Shown piece after piece: positions 36,979-49,883 of a stretch of 64,000 bases of DNA (position 1 is the stretch's first letter; each line of letters opens with the position of its first letter). The stretch covers positions 378,792 through 442,791 of the forward strand of contig NZ_JASMRU010000001.1 in assembly GCF_030462585.1 (NCBI RefSeq), in the 5' to 3' direction. The position numbers were made by a program, and so were the translations under genes. Source of the DNA: Pseudomonas sp. CAN1. Its GTDB lineage: Bacteria > Pseudomonadota > Gammaproteobacteria > Pseudomonadales > Pseudomonadaceae. The notes below the pieces were generated by a model. The model was not told the origin of the DNA, made no database searches, and saw only the letters and a list, made by a program, of their open reading frames with translations.

Positions 36979-39032
36979 TGAGCGCGAAGGATTTCCTCGT
37001 CGAACTGGGCACCGAAGAGCTGCCACCCAAGGCGCTGAAAAGCCTCGGTGAAGCCTTCCTGGCCGGCATCGAGAAGGGCCTCAAGGCCGCCGGCCTGACC
37101 TACGCCGCCGCGCGCTGCTACGCCGCGCCGCGCCGCCTGGCCGTGCAGATCGACCAGCTCGCCGTGCAGCAGCCCGACCGCACCGTGAACCTCGACGGCC
37201 CGCCGCTGCAGGCTGCCTTCGACGCCAGCGGCAACCCGACCCAGGCCGCCCTGGGCTTCGCCAAGAAGTGCGGCGTGGACCTGGAGCAGATCGACAAGAG
37301 CGGCCCGAAGCTCAAGTTCAGCCAGACTATCGCCGGCCAGCCGGCCGCGGGCCTGCTGCCGGGCATCGTCGAAGCCTCGCTGAACGACCTGCCGATTCCC
37401 AAGCGCATGCGCTGGGCGGCCCGTCGTGAAGAGTTCGTGCGCCCGACCCAGTGGCTGGTGATGCTGTTCGGCGACGACGTCATAGACTGCGAGATCCTGA
37501 CCAAGAAGGCCGGTCGCGAATCCCGTGGCCACCGCTTCCACCACCCGGCCAACGTGCGCATCTCCGCTCCGGCCAACTACCTGGAAGACCTGCGCAGCGC
37601 CTACGTGCTGGCCGACTTCGCCGAGCGCCGCGAGATCATCTCCAAGCGCGTTGCCGAACTGGCCGCCGAGCAGAAGGGCAGCGCCATTGTCCCGGCTGAC
37701 CTGCTGGACGAAGTGACCGCGCTGGTCGAGTGGCCGGTGCCGCTGGTGTGCTCCTTCGAGGAGCGCTTCCTCGCCGTGCCGCAGGAAGCCCTGATCACCA
37801 CCATGCAGGACAACCAGAAGTACTTCTGCCTGCTGGACGCCAACGGCAAGCTGCTGCCGCGCTTCATCACCGTGGCCAACGTCGAGAGCAAGGCGCCGGA
37901 GAACATCGTCTCCGGCAACGAGAAGGTCGTGCGCCCGCGCCTGACCGACGCCGAGTTCTTCTTCAAGCAGGACCAGAAGCAGCCGCTGGAAGCCTTCAAC
38001 GCCCGTCTGAAGAACGTGGTATTCCAGGCCCAGCTCGGCACCGTTTACGAGAAAGCCGAGCGCGTTTCCAAGCTGGCCGCCTACATCGCCGCACGCATCG
38101 GCGGTGATTCGACCAACGCGGCCCGCGCCGGCATCCTCTCCAAGTGCGACCTGGCCACCGAGATGGTCGGCGAGTTCCCGGAGATGCAGGGCATCGCCGG
38201 TTACTACTACGCCACTGCCGGTGGCGAGGCCAAGGACGTCGCCCTGGCGCTGAACGAGCAATACATGCCGCGTGGCGCTGGCGCTGAACTGCCAAGCACC
38301 CTGACCGGTGCCGCAGTGGCCGTGGCCGACAAGCTCGACACCCTGGTCGGCATCTTCGGCATCGGCATGCTGCCCACCGGCAGCAAGGACCCGTATGCCC
38401 TGCGCCGTGCCGCCCTCGGCGTGCTGCGCATCCTCATCGAGAAGCAGCTGGACCTCGACCTGGTCGACACCATCGGCGTGGCCGTGGCCCAGTACGGCGA
38501 CAAGGTGAAGGCTGAAGGCCTGTCCGAGCAGGTGCAGGACTTCGTCTTCGACCGTCTGCGCGCCCGTTACGAGGACGAAGGCGTCAACGTCGCCGTGTAC
38601 CAGGCCGTGCGCGCGCTCAAGCCGACCGCGCCGCTGGACTTCGACCAGCGCGTGCAGGCCGTCCAGGCCTTCCGCCAACTGCCCGAAGCCGAGGCCCTGG
38701 CCGCTGCCAACAAGCGCGTGTCGAACATCCTGGCCAAGGCCGAAGGCGAGGTGCCTGCCACCGTCAACGCCAGTCTGTTCACCGAAGCCGCCGAGAAGGC
38801 CCTTGGCAGCGCCGTGGCGGCTGCCGAGAGCGAAGTGGCCCCGTTGGCCGCGGCTCGCGACTATCGCGCTGCCCTGGCCCGCCTGGCGGCCCTGCGCGCG
38901 CCGGTCGATGCCTTCTTCGAGGAAGTGCTGGTCAACGCGGACGACAACGCCGTGAAGGCCAACCGCTACGCGCTGCTGGCCAAGCTGCGCGGGTTGTTCC
39001 TCGGCGTCGCCGACATCTCCCTGCTGGGTTGA
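36978..39032 (+). CDS. glyS: Glycine-tRNA ligase beta subunit
   Basis: GlyS is the tRNA-binding beta subunit of the tetrameric glycyl-tRNA synthetase. The 684-residue protein begins [20 protein letters not shown], the family hallmark, and contains the HD-like domain ([22 protein letters not shown]) and a C-terminal anticodon-binding region (DALR-like) after about residue 580. AAGGAGG lies 6-7 nt before the ATG, within the end of glyQ. A terminator-like hairpin follows. Confidence 0.97.
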   Translation: MSAKDFLVELGTEELPPKALKSLGEAFLAGIEKGLKAAGLTYAAARCYAAPRRLAVQIDQLAVQQPDRTVNLDGPPLQAAFDASGNPTQAALGFAKKCGVDLEQIDKSGPKLKFSQTIAGQPAAGLLPGIVEASLNDLPIPKRMRWAARREEFVRPTQWLVMLFGDDVIDCEILTKKAGRESRGHRFHHPANVRISAPANYLEDLRSAYVLADFAERREIISKRVAELAAEQKGSAIVPADLLDEVTALVEWPVPLVCSFEERFLAVPQEALITTMQDNQKYFCLLDANGKLLPRFITVANVESKAPENIVSGNEKVVRPRLTDAEFFFKQDQKQPLEAFNARLKNVVFQAQLGTVYEKAERVSKLAAYIAARIGGDSTNAARAGILSKCDLATEMVGEFPEMQGIAGYYYATAGGEAKDVALALNEQYMPRGAGAELPSTLTGAAVAVADKLDTLVGIFGIGMLPTGSKDPYALRRAALGVLRILIEKQLDLDLVDTIGVAVAQYGDKVKAEGLSEQVQDFVFDRLRARYEDEGVNVAVYQAVRALKPTAPLDFDQRVQAVQAFRQLPEAEALAAANKRVSNILAKAEGEVPATVNASLFTEAAEKALGSAVAAAESEVAPLAAARDYRAALARLAALRAPVDAFFEEVLVNADDNAVKANRYALLAKLRGLFLGVADISLLG

Positions 39033-39042
39033 TGCGCGCCTG

Positions 39043-39090
39043 AAAGCCGGGAGTTCGCAACGGTTCGCCGTGACGGACTCCCGGCTTTTT
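39043..39090 (+). terminator. Probable terminator of glyQS
   Basis: A 12-bp stem, AAAGCCGGGAGT / ACTCCCGGCTTT, encloses a 22-nt loop and ends in TTTTT. It begins 11 nt after the glyS stop. Confidence 0.8.
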
Positions 39091-39132
39091 CATTTCCGCC
39101 TTTTCCAAAGCGTCTGACTTGTCGAATCAACC

Positions 39133-39663
39133 ATGAAGCTACTGATCCTCGACCGCGACGGTGTCATCAACCAGGACTCCGACGCCTACATCAAATCCCT
39201 CGGCGAGTGGATTCCGATCCCCAGCGCGATCACCGCCATCGCCCGCCTGAGCAAAGCCGGCTGGACCGTGGCCGTGGCCACCAACCAGTCGGGCATCGCC
39301 CGCGGCTACTACGACCTCGCCACTCTGGAGAGCATGCACCAGCGCCTGCGCGAGCTAGTGGCGGAGCAGGGCGGTGAACTCGGGGTGGTCGTGTACTGTC
39401 CCCATGGTCCCGACGAGGGCTGCGACTGCCGCAAGCCGAAACCCGGTATGCTGCTGCAGATAGCCCGGCACTACGGCGCGGATCTGCGCGGTACCTGGTT
39501 CGTTGGCGACAGCCGGGGTGACCTGGACGCCGCGTTGGCCGTCGATTGTCAGCCCGTGTTGGTAATGACCGGCAAGGGCGAGCGAACCCTGACCAAGCCG
39601 TTGCCCGAAGGCACGCTGGTATTCGACGATCTGGCGGCAGTAGCCGACCAACTTCTTTCCTGA
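39133..39663 (+). CDS. gmhB: D-glycero-beta-D-manno-heptose-1,7-bisphosphate 7-phosphatase
   Basis: GmhB removes the 7-phosphate from heptose bisphosphate in the ADP-heptose pathway for LPS core. The 176-residue HAD-family enzyme has the nucleophile motif LILDRDGVINQDS at the N-terminus and the zinc-binding cysteine loop CPHGPDEGCDCRKPKPGML near residue 92. WFVGDSRGDLDAALAV near 126 is HAD motif IV. It precedes the acyltransferase gene by 13 nt and sits between glyS and gyrB as in P. aeruginosa. Confidence 0.94.
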   Translation: MKLLILDRDGVINQDSDAYIKSLGEWIPIPSAITAIARLSKAGWTVAVATNQSGIARGYYDLATLESMHQRLRELVAEQGGELGVVVYCPHGPDEGCDCRKPKPGMLLQIARHYGADLRGTWFVGDSRGDLDAALAVDCQPVLVMTGKGERTLTKPLPEGTLVFDDLAAVADQLLS

Positions 39664-39676
39664 GGACCCATCCCCC

Positions 39677-40450
39677 ATGTCGATAGTGCAGGCCATCAGA
39701 ACCGTTCTCTTCTACCTGCTGCTGTCGTCCAGCGCCTTCGTCTGGGGCACCCTCAGCCTGCTCATCGCGCCCTTCCTGCCGTACCGCGCGCGCTACCGTT
39801 TCATCGCCCAGGCCTGGTGCAAGTTCGCCGTCTGGCTGGCTTCCTGGATGGTCGGCGTACGCTACGAGCTCAAGGGCGTGGAGAACATCCCCGACCAGCC
39901 CTGCGTGATCCTCGCCAAACACCAGAGCACCTGGGAGACCTTCTTCCTCACCGGCTACTTCGAGCCGCTGGCGCTGGTACTCAAGCGCGAGCTGCTGTTC
40001 GTGCCCTTCTTCGGCTGGGCCATGGCGCTGCTCAAACCCATCGCCATCAACCGCGAGCAGCCCAAGGTGGCCCTCAAGCAGATCGCCAAGCAGGGCGACG
40101 AGTGCCTGAAGAAAGGCGCGTGGGTGCTGATCTTCCCGGAAGGCACCCGCGTTCCCACCGGCCAGATCGGCAAGTTCTCCCGCGGCGGTGCCGCCCTGGC
40201 GGTCAACGCCAACCTGCCGGTACTGCCGATCGCCCACAACGCCGGGCACTGCTGGCCGAAGAACGGCTGGGCAAAGTACCCCGGTACCATCCAGGTGGTG
40301 ATCGGTCCGGCGATGTACGCCGAAGGGGAGGGCGCACGCGCCATCACCGAGCTCAACCAGCGTGCCGAGAACTGGGTCATCCAGACCCTGCGCGACATGG
40401 GTGAGCTGCCGGCGGACGCAACCCCGCAGGCGGTCGCCGAAGCTTCCTGA
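39677..40450 (+). CDS. plsC: 1-acyl-sn-glycerol-3-phosphate acyltransferase
   Basis: This inner-membrane enzyme acylates lysophosphatidic acid to phosphatidic acid. The 257-residue protein has an N-terminal membrane segment and the acyltransferase motifs AKHQSTWETFF (HX4E variant of HX4D) near residue 78 and LIFPEGTRVPTG near 153. In P. aeruginosa the gene at this position is called lptA (a lysophosphatidic acid acyltransferase, not the LPS transport LptA). It follows gmhB closely and is separated from convergent gyrB by a strong bidirectional terminator. Confidence 0.94.
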   Translation: MSIVQAIRTVLFYLLLSSSAFVWGTLSLLIAPFLPYRARYRFIAQAWCKFAVWLASWMVGVRYELKGVENIPDQPCVILAKHQSTWETFFLTGYFEPLALVLKRELLFVPFFGWAMALLKPIAINREQPKVALKQIAKQGDECLKKGAWVLIFPEGTRVPTGQIGKFSRGGAALAVNANLPVLPIAHNAGHCWPKNGWAKYPGTIQVVIGPAMYAEGEGARAITELNQRAENWVIQTLRDMGELPADATPQAVAEAS

Positions 40451-40471
40451 GGCGATCTCAGGAACAAAAGA

Positions 40472-40499
40472 AAAGGGCCCCGAAGGGCCCTTTCTTTTT
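40472..40499. terminator. Bidirectional terminator between plsC and gyrB
   Basis: Stem AAAGGGCCC / GGGCCCTTT with a CGAA loop has T runs on both strands (CTTTTT to the right; TTTTCTTTTG on the minus strand). It can end both convergent transcripts. Confidence 0.92.
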
Positions 40500-40517
40500 G
40501 CCTGTAGCTTTCCTGGA

Positions 40518-44041
<3,524 letters not shown>

Positions 44042-44050
44042 CGATACGCG

Positions 44051-45157
44051 TCAGAGGCGCATCGGCATGACGACGTAGGCGGAATCGTCGTTGTCCGCTT
44101 CCTGCACCAGCGCACTGCTGTTGGAGTCGGAGAGGATCATGCGCACCTGCTCGGTACCCATGACACCCAGGACGTCCAGCAGGTAGCTGACGTTGAAGCC
44201 GATTTCCAGGTTGCCGCCGTTGTAGTCGACTTGTACTTCCTCTTCCGCTTCTTCCTGCTCCGGGTTGTTCGCTTGGATTTTCAGCAGGCCGTTGGAGAGC
44301 TGCAGACGGATACCGCGGTACTTCTCGTTCGACAGGATCGCGGTGCGGCTGAAGGCTTCGCGCAGCACCTGGCGATCACCGATGACCAGCTTGTCGCCGC
44401 CCTTGGGCAGCACTCGCTCGTAGTCGGGGAACTTGCCGTCGACCAGCTTGGAGGTGAAGGTGAACTCGCCGGTGGTGGCACGTATGTGGTGCTGGCCGAG
44501 AACGATGGATACTTCGCCGTCCTGCTCGGTGAGCAGACGAGCCAGTTCGAGAATGCCCTTGCGCGGCACGATCACCTGGTGGCGATCCTGGGCCTCCGGC
44601 ACGCCGTTGCTCAGCGAGCACATGGCCAGGCGGTGGCCGTCGGTAGCGACAGCGCGCAGGGTGCCACCGCCCACTTCCAGCAGCATGCCATTCAGGTAGT
44701 AGCGCACATCCTGCTGGGCCATGGCGAAGCTGGTGCGGTCGATCAGGCGACGCAGCTTGCTCTGCACCAGGCTGAAGGTCAGCGAACCCGGGCCTTCTTC
44801 CACGGTGGGGAAGTCATTGGCCGGCAGGGTGGAGAGGGTGAAGCGGCTGCGGCCAGCCTTCACCAGGAGCTTCTGCTCGTCGACGCGGATATCGATCACG
44901 GCATCGCTGGGCAGGCTCTTGCAGATGTCCATCAGCTTGCGCGCCGGCACGGTGATTTCGCCCGGTTCGGCAGCATCTTCCAGGGCAACACGGCCAACCA
45001 GCTCGACTTCCAGGTCGGTACCGGTCAGCGACAGCTGCTGGCCTTCGACGACAAGCAGGACGTTGGAAAGAACCGGCAGCGTCTGGCGGCGCTCGACAAC
45101 GCCAGCGACCAGTTGCAGGGGTTTCAACAGAGCTTCGCGTTGAATAGTGAAATGCAT
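44051..45157 (-). CDS. dnaN: DNA polymerase III sliding clamp (beta subunit)
   Basis: DnaN is the ring-shaped clamp that tethers DNA polymerase III to DNA. The 368-residue protein has the three-domain clamp layout, starts MHFTIQREALLKPLQLVAG and ends with the conserved VVMPMRL tail. It follows dnaA after 29 nt and precedes recF by 9 nt. AAGGGA lies upstream of the ATG. Confidence 0.98.
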   Translation of the reverse strand: MHFTIQREALLKPLQLVAGVVERRQTLPVLSNVLLVVEGQQLSLTGTDLEVELVGRVALEDAAEPGEITVPARKLMDICKSLPSDAVIDIRVDEQKLLVKAGRSRFTLSTLPANDFPTVEEGPGSLTFSLVQSKLRRLIDRTSFAMAQQDVRYYLNGMLLEVGGGTLRAVATDGHRLAMCSLSNGVPEAQDRHQVIVPRKGILELARLLTEQDGEVSIVLGQHHIRATTGEFTFTSKLVDGKFPDYERVLPKGGDKLVIGDRQVLREAFSRTAILSNEKYRGIRLQLSNGLLKIQANNPEQEEAEEEVQVDYNGGNLEIGFNVSYLLDVLGVMGTEQVRMILSDSNSSALVQEADNDDSAYVVMPMRL

Positions 45158-45186
45158 GGTCTAGTCCCTTGCCTCGTGAGGCTGCG

Positions 45187-46707
45187 TCAGGTGGTCAGAG
45201 TACGCAGCAGGTTCTTGTAGTCCTCGCGGATATCCGCGTCGGATTCCTTGAGTTGAGCGATCTTACGACAGGCGTGCAGCACCGTGGTGTGATCCCGACC
45301 GCCGAAGGCCACACCGATCTCCGGCAGGCTGTGGTTGGTCAGCTCCTTGGAGAGTGCCATGGCGACCTGACGCGGACGTGCCACCGAGCGCGAGCGGCGC
45401 TTGGACAGCAGGTCGGCGATCTTGATCTTGTAGTACTCGGCGACGGTGCGCTGGATGTTGTCGATGCTGACCAGCTTGTCCTGCAGGGCCAGCAGGTCCT
45501 TCAGCGACTCGCGGATCAGCTCGATGGTGATCGGCCGGCCCATGAAGTGGGAGTGGGCGATTACGCGCTTGAGCGCACCTTCCAGCTCACGCACGTTGGA
45601 GCGAATGCGCTGGGCGATGAAGAACGCCGCGTCGTGCGGCAGCTCGACCTTGGCCTGCTCGGCCTTCTTCATCAGGATCGCCACGCGGGTTTCCAGCTCC
45701 GGCGGCTCCACGGCCACCGTCAGGCCCCAGCCGAAGCGCGATTTCAGGCGTTCTTCCAGGCCTTCGATTTCCTTCGGATAGCGGTCACTGGTCAGGATGA
45801 CCTGCTGGCCGCCTTCGAGAAGGGCGTTGAAGGTGTGGAAGAACTCTTCCTGGGAACGCTCCTTGCGGGCGAAGAACTGGATATCGTCGATCAGCAGCGC
45901 GTCCACCGAGCGGTAGAAGCGCTTGAATTCATTGATGGCGTTCAGCTGCAGAGCTTTCACCATGTCCGCGACGAAGCGCTCCGAGTGCAGGTACACGACC
46001 TTGGCATTCGGGTTCTTCTTCAACAGATGGTTACCCACAGCGTGCATCAGGTGGGTTTTACCCAGGCCGACGCCACCATAAAGGAACAGCGGGTTGTAGC
46101 CGTGCTTGAGGTTGTCCGCCACCTGCCAGGCAGCCGCGCGGGCCAGCTGGTTGGATTTGCCTTCGACGAAGTTCTCGAAGGTGAAGGTGCGGTTGAGGTA
46201 GCTGGTGTGCTTGAGCGCACCTTCTACCTGCACGTTGCGCTCGGTGCGCACGGCAGCTGCCGGCATGGCCGCGGCCAGCGGATCGATACCCGGGCTGGAT
46301 TCATCGAGGTCGGTAATAGTCTGCACGGGCGCGGCCTGGATCGGCTGCGGCTCGGGCACAGGCTGTACGACCGGAGCCGCGACAGGCGCAGCAACCGCGG
46401 CGGGAGCCGGCTGGACATAGACCTGGGGCGTCGGCACGAGGGCAGGGCGCGGCGTGCGGCTGCGGCGGCTGCCAATCAGCAGCGAGATAGCCGGAAGCTG
46501 GCCGTTGCCGCGCTCGCTGAGCAGCTCGAGCATGCGGCCCATGTATTTCTCGTTGACCCAGTCGAGTACGAAGCGGTTGGGTGCGTAGACGCGCAGCTCC
46601 TCACCCTCGGCCTCGACCTGCAGAGGTCGAATCCAGGTGTTGAATTGCTGGGACGGCAGCTCGTCGCGCAGAAGCTCCACGCACTGCTGCCAAAGTTCCA
46701 CGGACAC
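45187..46707 (-). CDS. dnaA: Chromosomal replication initiator protein DnaA
   Basis: DnaA binds DnaA boxes and melts the origin. The 506-residue protein has domain I ([20 protein letters not shown]), a Pro/Ala-rich linker (about 90-150), the AAA+ ATPase domain with Walker [17 protein letters not shown] and Walker [10 protein letters not shown], and the C-terminal DNA-binding signature [20 protein letters not shown]. The start is the GTG at 46705-46707 with GGGGGA upstream. A DnaA box at 46771-46779 overlaps the likely promoter, in keeping with autoregulation. Confidence 0.98.
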   Translation of the reverse strand: MSVELWQQCVELLRDELPSQQFNTWIRPLQVEAEGEELRVYAPNRFVLDWVNEKYMGRMLELLSERGNGQLPAISLLIGSRRSRTPRPALVPTPQVYVQPAPAAVAAPVAAPVVQPVPEPQPIQAAPVQTITDLDESSPGIDPLAAAMPAAAVRTERNVQVEGALKHTSYLNRTFTFENFVEGKSNQLARAAAWQVADNLKHGYNPLFLYGGVGLGKTHLMHAVGNHLLKKNPNAKVVYLHSERFVADMVKALQLNAINEFKRFYRSVDALLIDDIQFFARKERSQEEFFHTFNALLEGGQQVILTSDRYPKEIEGLEERLKSRFGWGLTVAVEPPELETRVAILMKKAEQAKVELPHDAAFFIAQRIRSNVRELEGALKRVIAHSHFMGRPITIELIRESLKDLLALQDKLVSIDNIQRTVAEYYKIKIADLLSKRRSRSVARPRQVAMALSKELTNHSLPEIGVAFGGRDHTTVLHACRKIAQLKESDADIREDYKNLLRTLTT

Positions 46708-46748
46708 GGATATCCCCCAAAAGAAGTCGCAAAGCGAAACAGACGGCT

Positions 46749-46754
46749 ATTGTA
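46749..46754 (-). promoter_or_regulatory. Probable -10 element of the dnaA promoter
   Basis: The minus strand reads TACAAT, 42 nt before the dnaA GTG. A 17-nt spacer would place the -35 hexamer (TGGATA) inside the DnaA box TGTGGATAA, so DnaA binding would block RNA polymerase. Confidence 0.5.
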
Positions 46755-46770
46755 TCCCCGCCAGACCAAC

Positions 46771-46779
46771 TTATCCACA
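46771..46779 (+). promoter_or_regulatory. DnaA box
   Basis: TTATCCACA, a perfect consensus box, 64 nt upstream of dnaA; it overlaps the likely -35 region of dnaA. Confidence 0.9.
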
Positions 46780-46856
46780 GTTAAGCGCGCCGGGATACAA
46801 GCAAAATCAAGGTGTTAATGATTTTACCGGTGGTCGGCGAATAGCGCCGTGAGCCT

Positions 46857-46865
46857 TGTGGATAA
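46857..46865 (-). promoter_or_regulatory. DnaA box
   Basis: TGTGGATAA, a perfect box in inverted orientation within oriC. Confidence 0.9.
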
Positions 46866-47035
46866 CAGCTGGATGGGGCAGGGGACTACTCTGCGGATGA
46901 ACCTGTGGAAATAACGCCTGTGGAAAATCCGGCGATTCATACCCAGCTTTCCAACCGGCACCGCACAGGCCACCCACGCTTTCCCGACAGGGTTATCATT
47001 ACGTGAGACGAAACAATGGCGCCGCCTGCAGCAGG

Positions 47036-47044
47036 TTATCCACA
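47036..47044 (+). promoter_or_regulatory. DnaA box next to the AT-rich element
   Basis: TTATCCACA lies 39 nt before TTAAGAA (47084-47090). The same spacing and order recur in the mnmE-mnmG gap. Confidence 0.9.
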
Positions 47045-47139
47045 GAGGTGGCCGCGCCTAATCACAATCACAGCTTCAATCTTTTAAGAAAGAGATTTCC
47101 TCCCTTTCTATTCATTTTGTATCCGCCTCTGGTTGGAAA

Positions 47140-47168
47140 TTGACCTGCACCGCCGATTTCACTAGAAT
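47140..47168 (+). promoter_or_regulatory. Sigma-70 promoter of rpmH-rnpA
   Basis: TTGACC (47140-47145), a 17-nt spacer and TAGAAT (47163-47168) form a near-consensus promoter 60 nt upstream of rpmH. Confidence 0.8.
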
Positions 47169-47228
47169 CGCCGGTCTCTTTAAACGGGGTCACTGCGACC
47201 TCATGTCGTCAAACCCAGGTACCGAATC

Positions 47229-47363
47229 ATGAAACGTACTTTCCAACCCAGCACCCTCAAGCGCGCTCGCGTGCACGGCTTCCGCGCTCGCATGGCCACC
47301 AAGAACGGTCGTCAGGTTCTGTCGCGTCGTCGCGCCAAGGGCCGTAAGCGTCTGACCGTCTGA
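47229..47363 (+). CDS. rpmH: 50S ribosomal protein L34
   Basis: RpmH is a very small, basic ribosomal protein. The 44-residue product starts [20 protein letters not shown], is rich in Arg/Lys and ends [12 protein letters not shown], matching bacterial L34 throughout. It is the first gene rightward from oriC, followed 14 nt later by rnpA, the conserved arrangement in bacteria. Confidence 0.98.
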
Positions 47364-47377
47364 TTTGTCTGACGCAG

Positions 47378-47785
47378 GTGGTGAGTCGAGATTTCAGCCG
47401 GGATAAACGTCTACTGACAGCCCGGCAATTCACAGCAGTCTTCGACTCCCCCACCTCCAAGGTCCCCGGCAAGCACATCCTGCTGCTGGCGCGCGAAAAC
47501 GGTCTCGATCATCCCCGTCTGGGTCTGGTGATCGGCAAGAAGAACGTCAAGCTCGCCGTCGAACGCAACCGCCTCAAACGCCTTCTCCGTGAATCCTTCC
47601 GCCACCACCAGCAGAAGCTGGCCGGCCTGGACATCGTGGTGATCGCGCGCAAGGGCCTCGGCGATCTGGAGAATGAAGAACTGCACCAGCAGTTCGGCAA
47701 ACTCTGGAAGCGCTTGTTGCGCAATCGGCCCAGCCCGGAACCTTCGACAGAATCTCCGGGAGTGGCCGACAGTTCCCATGCGTAG
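47378..47785 (+). CDS. rnpA: Ribonuclease P protein component
   Basis: RnpA is the protein cofactor of RNase P, which matures the 5' ends of tRNAs. The 135-residue basic protein has the family RNA-binding signature [16 protein letters not shown] near residue 63 and [14 protein letters not shown] before it. Two adjacent GTG codons could start it (47378 and 47381); the first gives the N-terminus seen in P. aeruginosa (MVSRDF). The stop overlaps the yidD start by 8 nt. Confidence 0.96.
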   Translation: MVSRDFSRDKRLLTARQFTAVFDSPTSKVPGKHILLLARENGLDHPRLGLVIGKKNVKLAVERNRLKRLLRESFRHHQQKLAGLDIVVIARKGLGDLENEELHQQFGKLWKRLLRNRPSPEPSTESPGVADSSHA

Positions 47786-48026
47786 ACTGGCGCTGTTACT
47801 GATCCAGTTTTACCGCTACGCCATCAGTCCCATGATGGGCAGGCACTGTCGTTTCTACCCCAGCTGTTCCTGCTACGCGCAGGAGGCCATTGAAACCCAT
47901 GGCTTCCTGCGTGGTGGCTGGCTGGCCGCTCGTCGCCTAGGCCGCTGCCACCCCTGGCATCCCGGTGGCTACGACCCGGTCCCGCCAGATCCTTCCAAGC
48001 CCGCCCCTTCCTCGACGGCCGAGTAA
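47778..48026 (+). CDS. yidD: Membrane protein insertion efficiency factor YidD
   Basis: YidD is a small membrane-associated protein that helps YidC-dependent insertion. The 82-residue product has the N-terminal hydrophobic/amphipathic stretch [18 protein letters not shown] and the conserved cysteine-rich core [19 protein letters not shown]. It overlaps the end of rnpA and is directly followed (2 nt) by yidC. Confidence 0.95.
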   Translation: MRRLALLLIQFYRYAISPMMGRHCRFYPSCSCYAQEAIETHGFLRGGWLAARRLGRCHPWHPGGYDPVPPDPSKPAPSSTAE

Positions 48027-48028
48027 CC

Positions 48029-49777
48029 ATGGACATCAAACGTTCAATCCTATTCGTCGCCCTGGCAATCGTGTCCTACGCACTGGTCCTCCAGTGGAAC
48101 AAGGACTATGGCCAGCCCGAACTGCCAGCGCAGACCGCGACCTTCAACCAGAACGAAGGCCTGCCGGATACTTCCGTGCCTGCCGGCAGCGCGAACAACG
48201 GCGACGTACCGACCGCCCAGAATGCCCAGGCGACCCTGCCCACCGAGCAGAAGCCGGCGGCGGTCAGCGACCAGCTGATCCGCGTGAAGACCGACGTCCT
48301 CGACCTGTACATCGACCCGCGCGGCGGCGACGTGGTGAAACTGGGCCTGACCCAGTACCCGCTGCGCCAGGATCGCCCGGACGTGCCGTTCCCGCTGTTC
48401 GAGCGTGACCAGCAGCGTACCTACCTGGCCCAGAGCGGCCTGACCGGCGCCAACGGCCCGGACGCCGCTGCCAGCGGTCGCCCGCTGTACGCCAGCGCCA
48501 AGCCGAGCTACGAGCTGGCTGACGGCCAGGACCAGATGACCGTCGACCTGACTTATGCACAGGATGGCGTCAACTACATCAAGCGCTTCACCCTGCACCG
48601 CGGCCTGAAAGGCGACTGCACCGACAAGGAACGCGCGCAGAAGAAGCTCGAGTGCATCAACCCCAATGCCTATCAGGTCGGCGTCAGCTACCTGATCGAC
48701 AACCAGAGCGACAAACCCTGGACCGCCTCGCTGTTCGCCCAGCTCAAGCGCGATGCCAGCGTCGACCCGTCCTCCACCACCGCTACCGGCGTGTCGACCT
48801 ACCTCGGCGCCGCGGTCTGGACTCCTGAAAAGCCCTACGTGAAAGTGTCCATGAAGGACATGGACAAGGAGCAGTTCAAGGAAACCGTCCAGGGCGGCTG
48901 GGTAGCCTGGCTGCAGCACTACTTCGTCACTGCCTGGGTTCCCGCCAGCGGCGACACCCACAACGTGCTGACCCGCAAGGACGCCCAGGGCAACTACATC
49001 GTCGGCTTCACCGGTCCGAACATCACCGTCGCGCCGGGCGCCAAGGGCGAAACCAGCATGACCCTGTATGCCGGTCCCAAGCTGCAGAAGTACCTGGGCG
49101 AGCTGTCCAAGGGCCTGGAGCTGACCGTCGACTACGGCCCGCTGTGGTTCATCGCCCAGCCGATCTTCTGGCTGCTGCAACATATCCACAACCTGGTGGG
49201 TAACTGGGGCTGGTCGATCATCTTCCTGACCATCGTCATCAAACTGGCCTTCTTCCCGCTGTCCGCCGCCAGCTACCGCTCCATGGCCCGCATGCGCGCC
49301 GTGTCGCCGAAACTGGCTGCTCTGAAGGAACAGCATGGCGATGATCGCCAGAAGATGTCCCAGGCGATGATGGAGCTGTACAAGAAGGAGAAGATCAATC
49401 CGCTGGGCGGCTGCCTGCCGATCCTGGTGCAGATGCCGGTCTTCCTCTCCCTGTACTGGGTACTCCTGGAAAGCGTCGAGATGCGCCAGGCCCCGTGGCT
49501 GGGCTGGATCGTCGACCTGTCGGTGAAGGATCCGTTCTTCATCCTGCCGATCATCATGGGCGCCACCATGCTGGTTCAGCAGATGCTCAACCCGACTCCG
49601 CCGGACCCCATGCAGGCCAAGGTGATGAAGCTGATGCCGATCATCTTCACCTTCTTCTTCCTGTGGTTCCCGGCCGGCCTGGTGCTGTACTGGGTTGTGA
49701 ACAACTGCCTGTCCATCGCACAGCAGTGGTACATTACCCGCCGGATCGAAGCGGCGTCGAAGAAGGCTTCTGCCTGA
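48029..49777 (+). CDS. yidC: Membrane protein insertase YidC
   Basis: YidC inserts and folds inner-membrane proteins with or without Sec. The 582-residue protein starts with an uncleaved membrane segment (ILFVALAIVSYALVLQW), followed by the large periplasmic P1 domain (about 40-350). The conserved five-helix core begins near residue 375, with the cytoplasmic helical hairpin (KLAALKEQHGDDRQKMSQAM) and GGCLPILVQMPVFLSLYWVL. Its place after rnpA-yidD is universal in gamma-proteobacteria. A terminator follows the stop. Confidence 0.98.
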   Translation: MDIKRSILFVALAIVSYALVLQWNKDYGQPELPAQTATFNQNEGLPDTSVPAGSANNGDVPTAQNAQATLPTEQKPAAVSDQLIRVKTDVLDLYIDPRGGDVVKLGLTQYPLRQDRPDVPFPLFERDQQRTYLAQSGLTGANGPDAAASGRPLYASAKPSYELADGQDQMTVDLTYAQDGVNYIKRFTLHRGLKGDCTDKERAQKKLECINPNAYQVGVSYLIDNQSDKPWTASLFAQLKRDASVDPSSTTATGVSTYLGAAVWTPEKPYVKVSMKDMDKEQFKETVQGGWVAWLQHYFVTAWVPASGDTHNVLTRKDAQGNYIVGFTGPNITVAPGAKGETSMTLYAGPKLQKYLGELSKGLELTVDYGPLWFIAQPIFWLLQHIHNLVGNWGWSIIFLTIVIKLAFFPLSAASYRSMARMRAVSPKLAALKEQHGDDRQKMSQAMMELYKKEKINPLGGCLPILVQMPVFLSLYWVLLESVEMRQAPWLGWIVDLSVKDPFFILPIIMGATMLVQQMLNPTPPDPMQAKVMKLMPIIFTFFFLWFPAGLVLYWVVNNCLSIAQQWYITRRIEAASKKASA

Positions 49778-49803
49778 TAGCGACAGCACCTCCGATTGAC
49801 AAG

Positions 49804-49825
49804 ACGCCCCCTCGTGGGGCGTTTT
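49804..49825 (+). terminator. Rho-independent terminator after yidC
   Basis: Stem ACGCCCC / GGGGCGT with a CTCGT loop runs into TTTT, 27 nt after the yidC stop. Confidence 0.85.
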
Positions 49826-49829
49826 GCTA

Positions 49830-49838
49830 TGTGGATAA
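49830..49838 (-). promoter_or_regulatory. DnaA box upstream of mnmE
   Basis: TGTGGATAA is a perfect box between the yidC terminator and mnmE, 46 nt before the mnmE ATG. It may overlap the mnmE promoter. Confidence 0.8.
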
Positions 49839-49883
49839 CTCTGCTTTTCCGCAAGCCCGCCACACAACCGCGAGACCGCCGCC

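Larger units (their letters stand above)
46708..47228. other. oriC: Chromosomal origin region (oriC), dnaA-rpmH intergenic
   Basis: The 521-nt gap between divergent dnaA and rpmH holds three perfect DnaA boxes (46771, 46857 and 47036) plus weaker TGTGGAAAT/TGTGGAAAA forms near 46904 and 46919. An AT-rich stretch with TTAAGAA and pyrimidine-rich tracts (47075-47120) is a candidate unwinding element. Position, gene context and box content all match the Pseudomonas oriC. Confidence 0.92.

Noticed and set aside
36888-38678. 596-codon open frame opposite glyS
   Set aside because: Shadow of glyS codon bias; no motif and no ribosome site.
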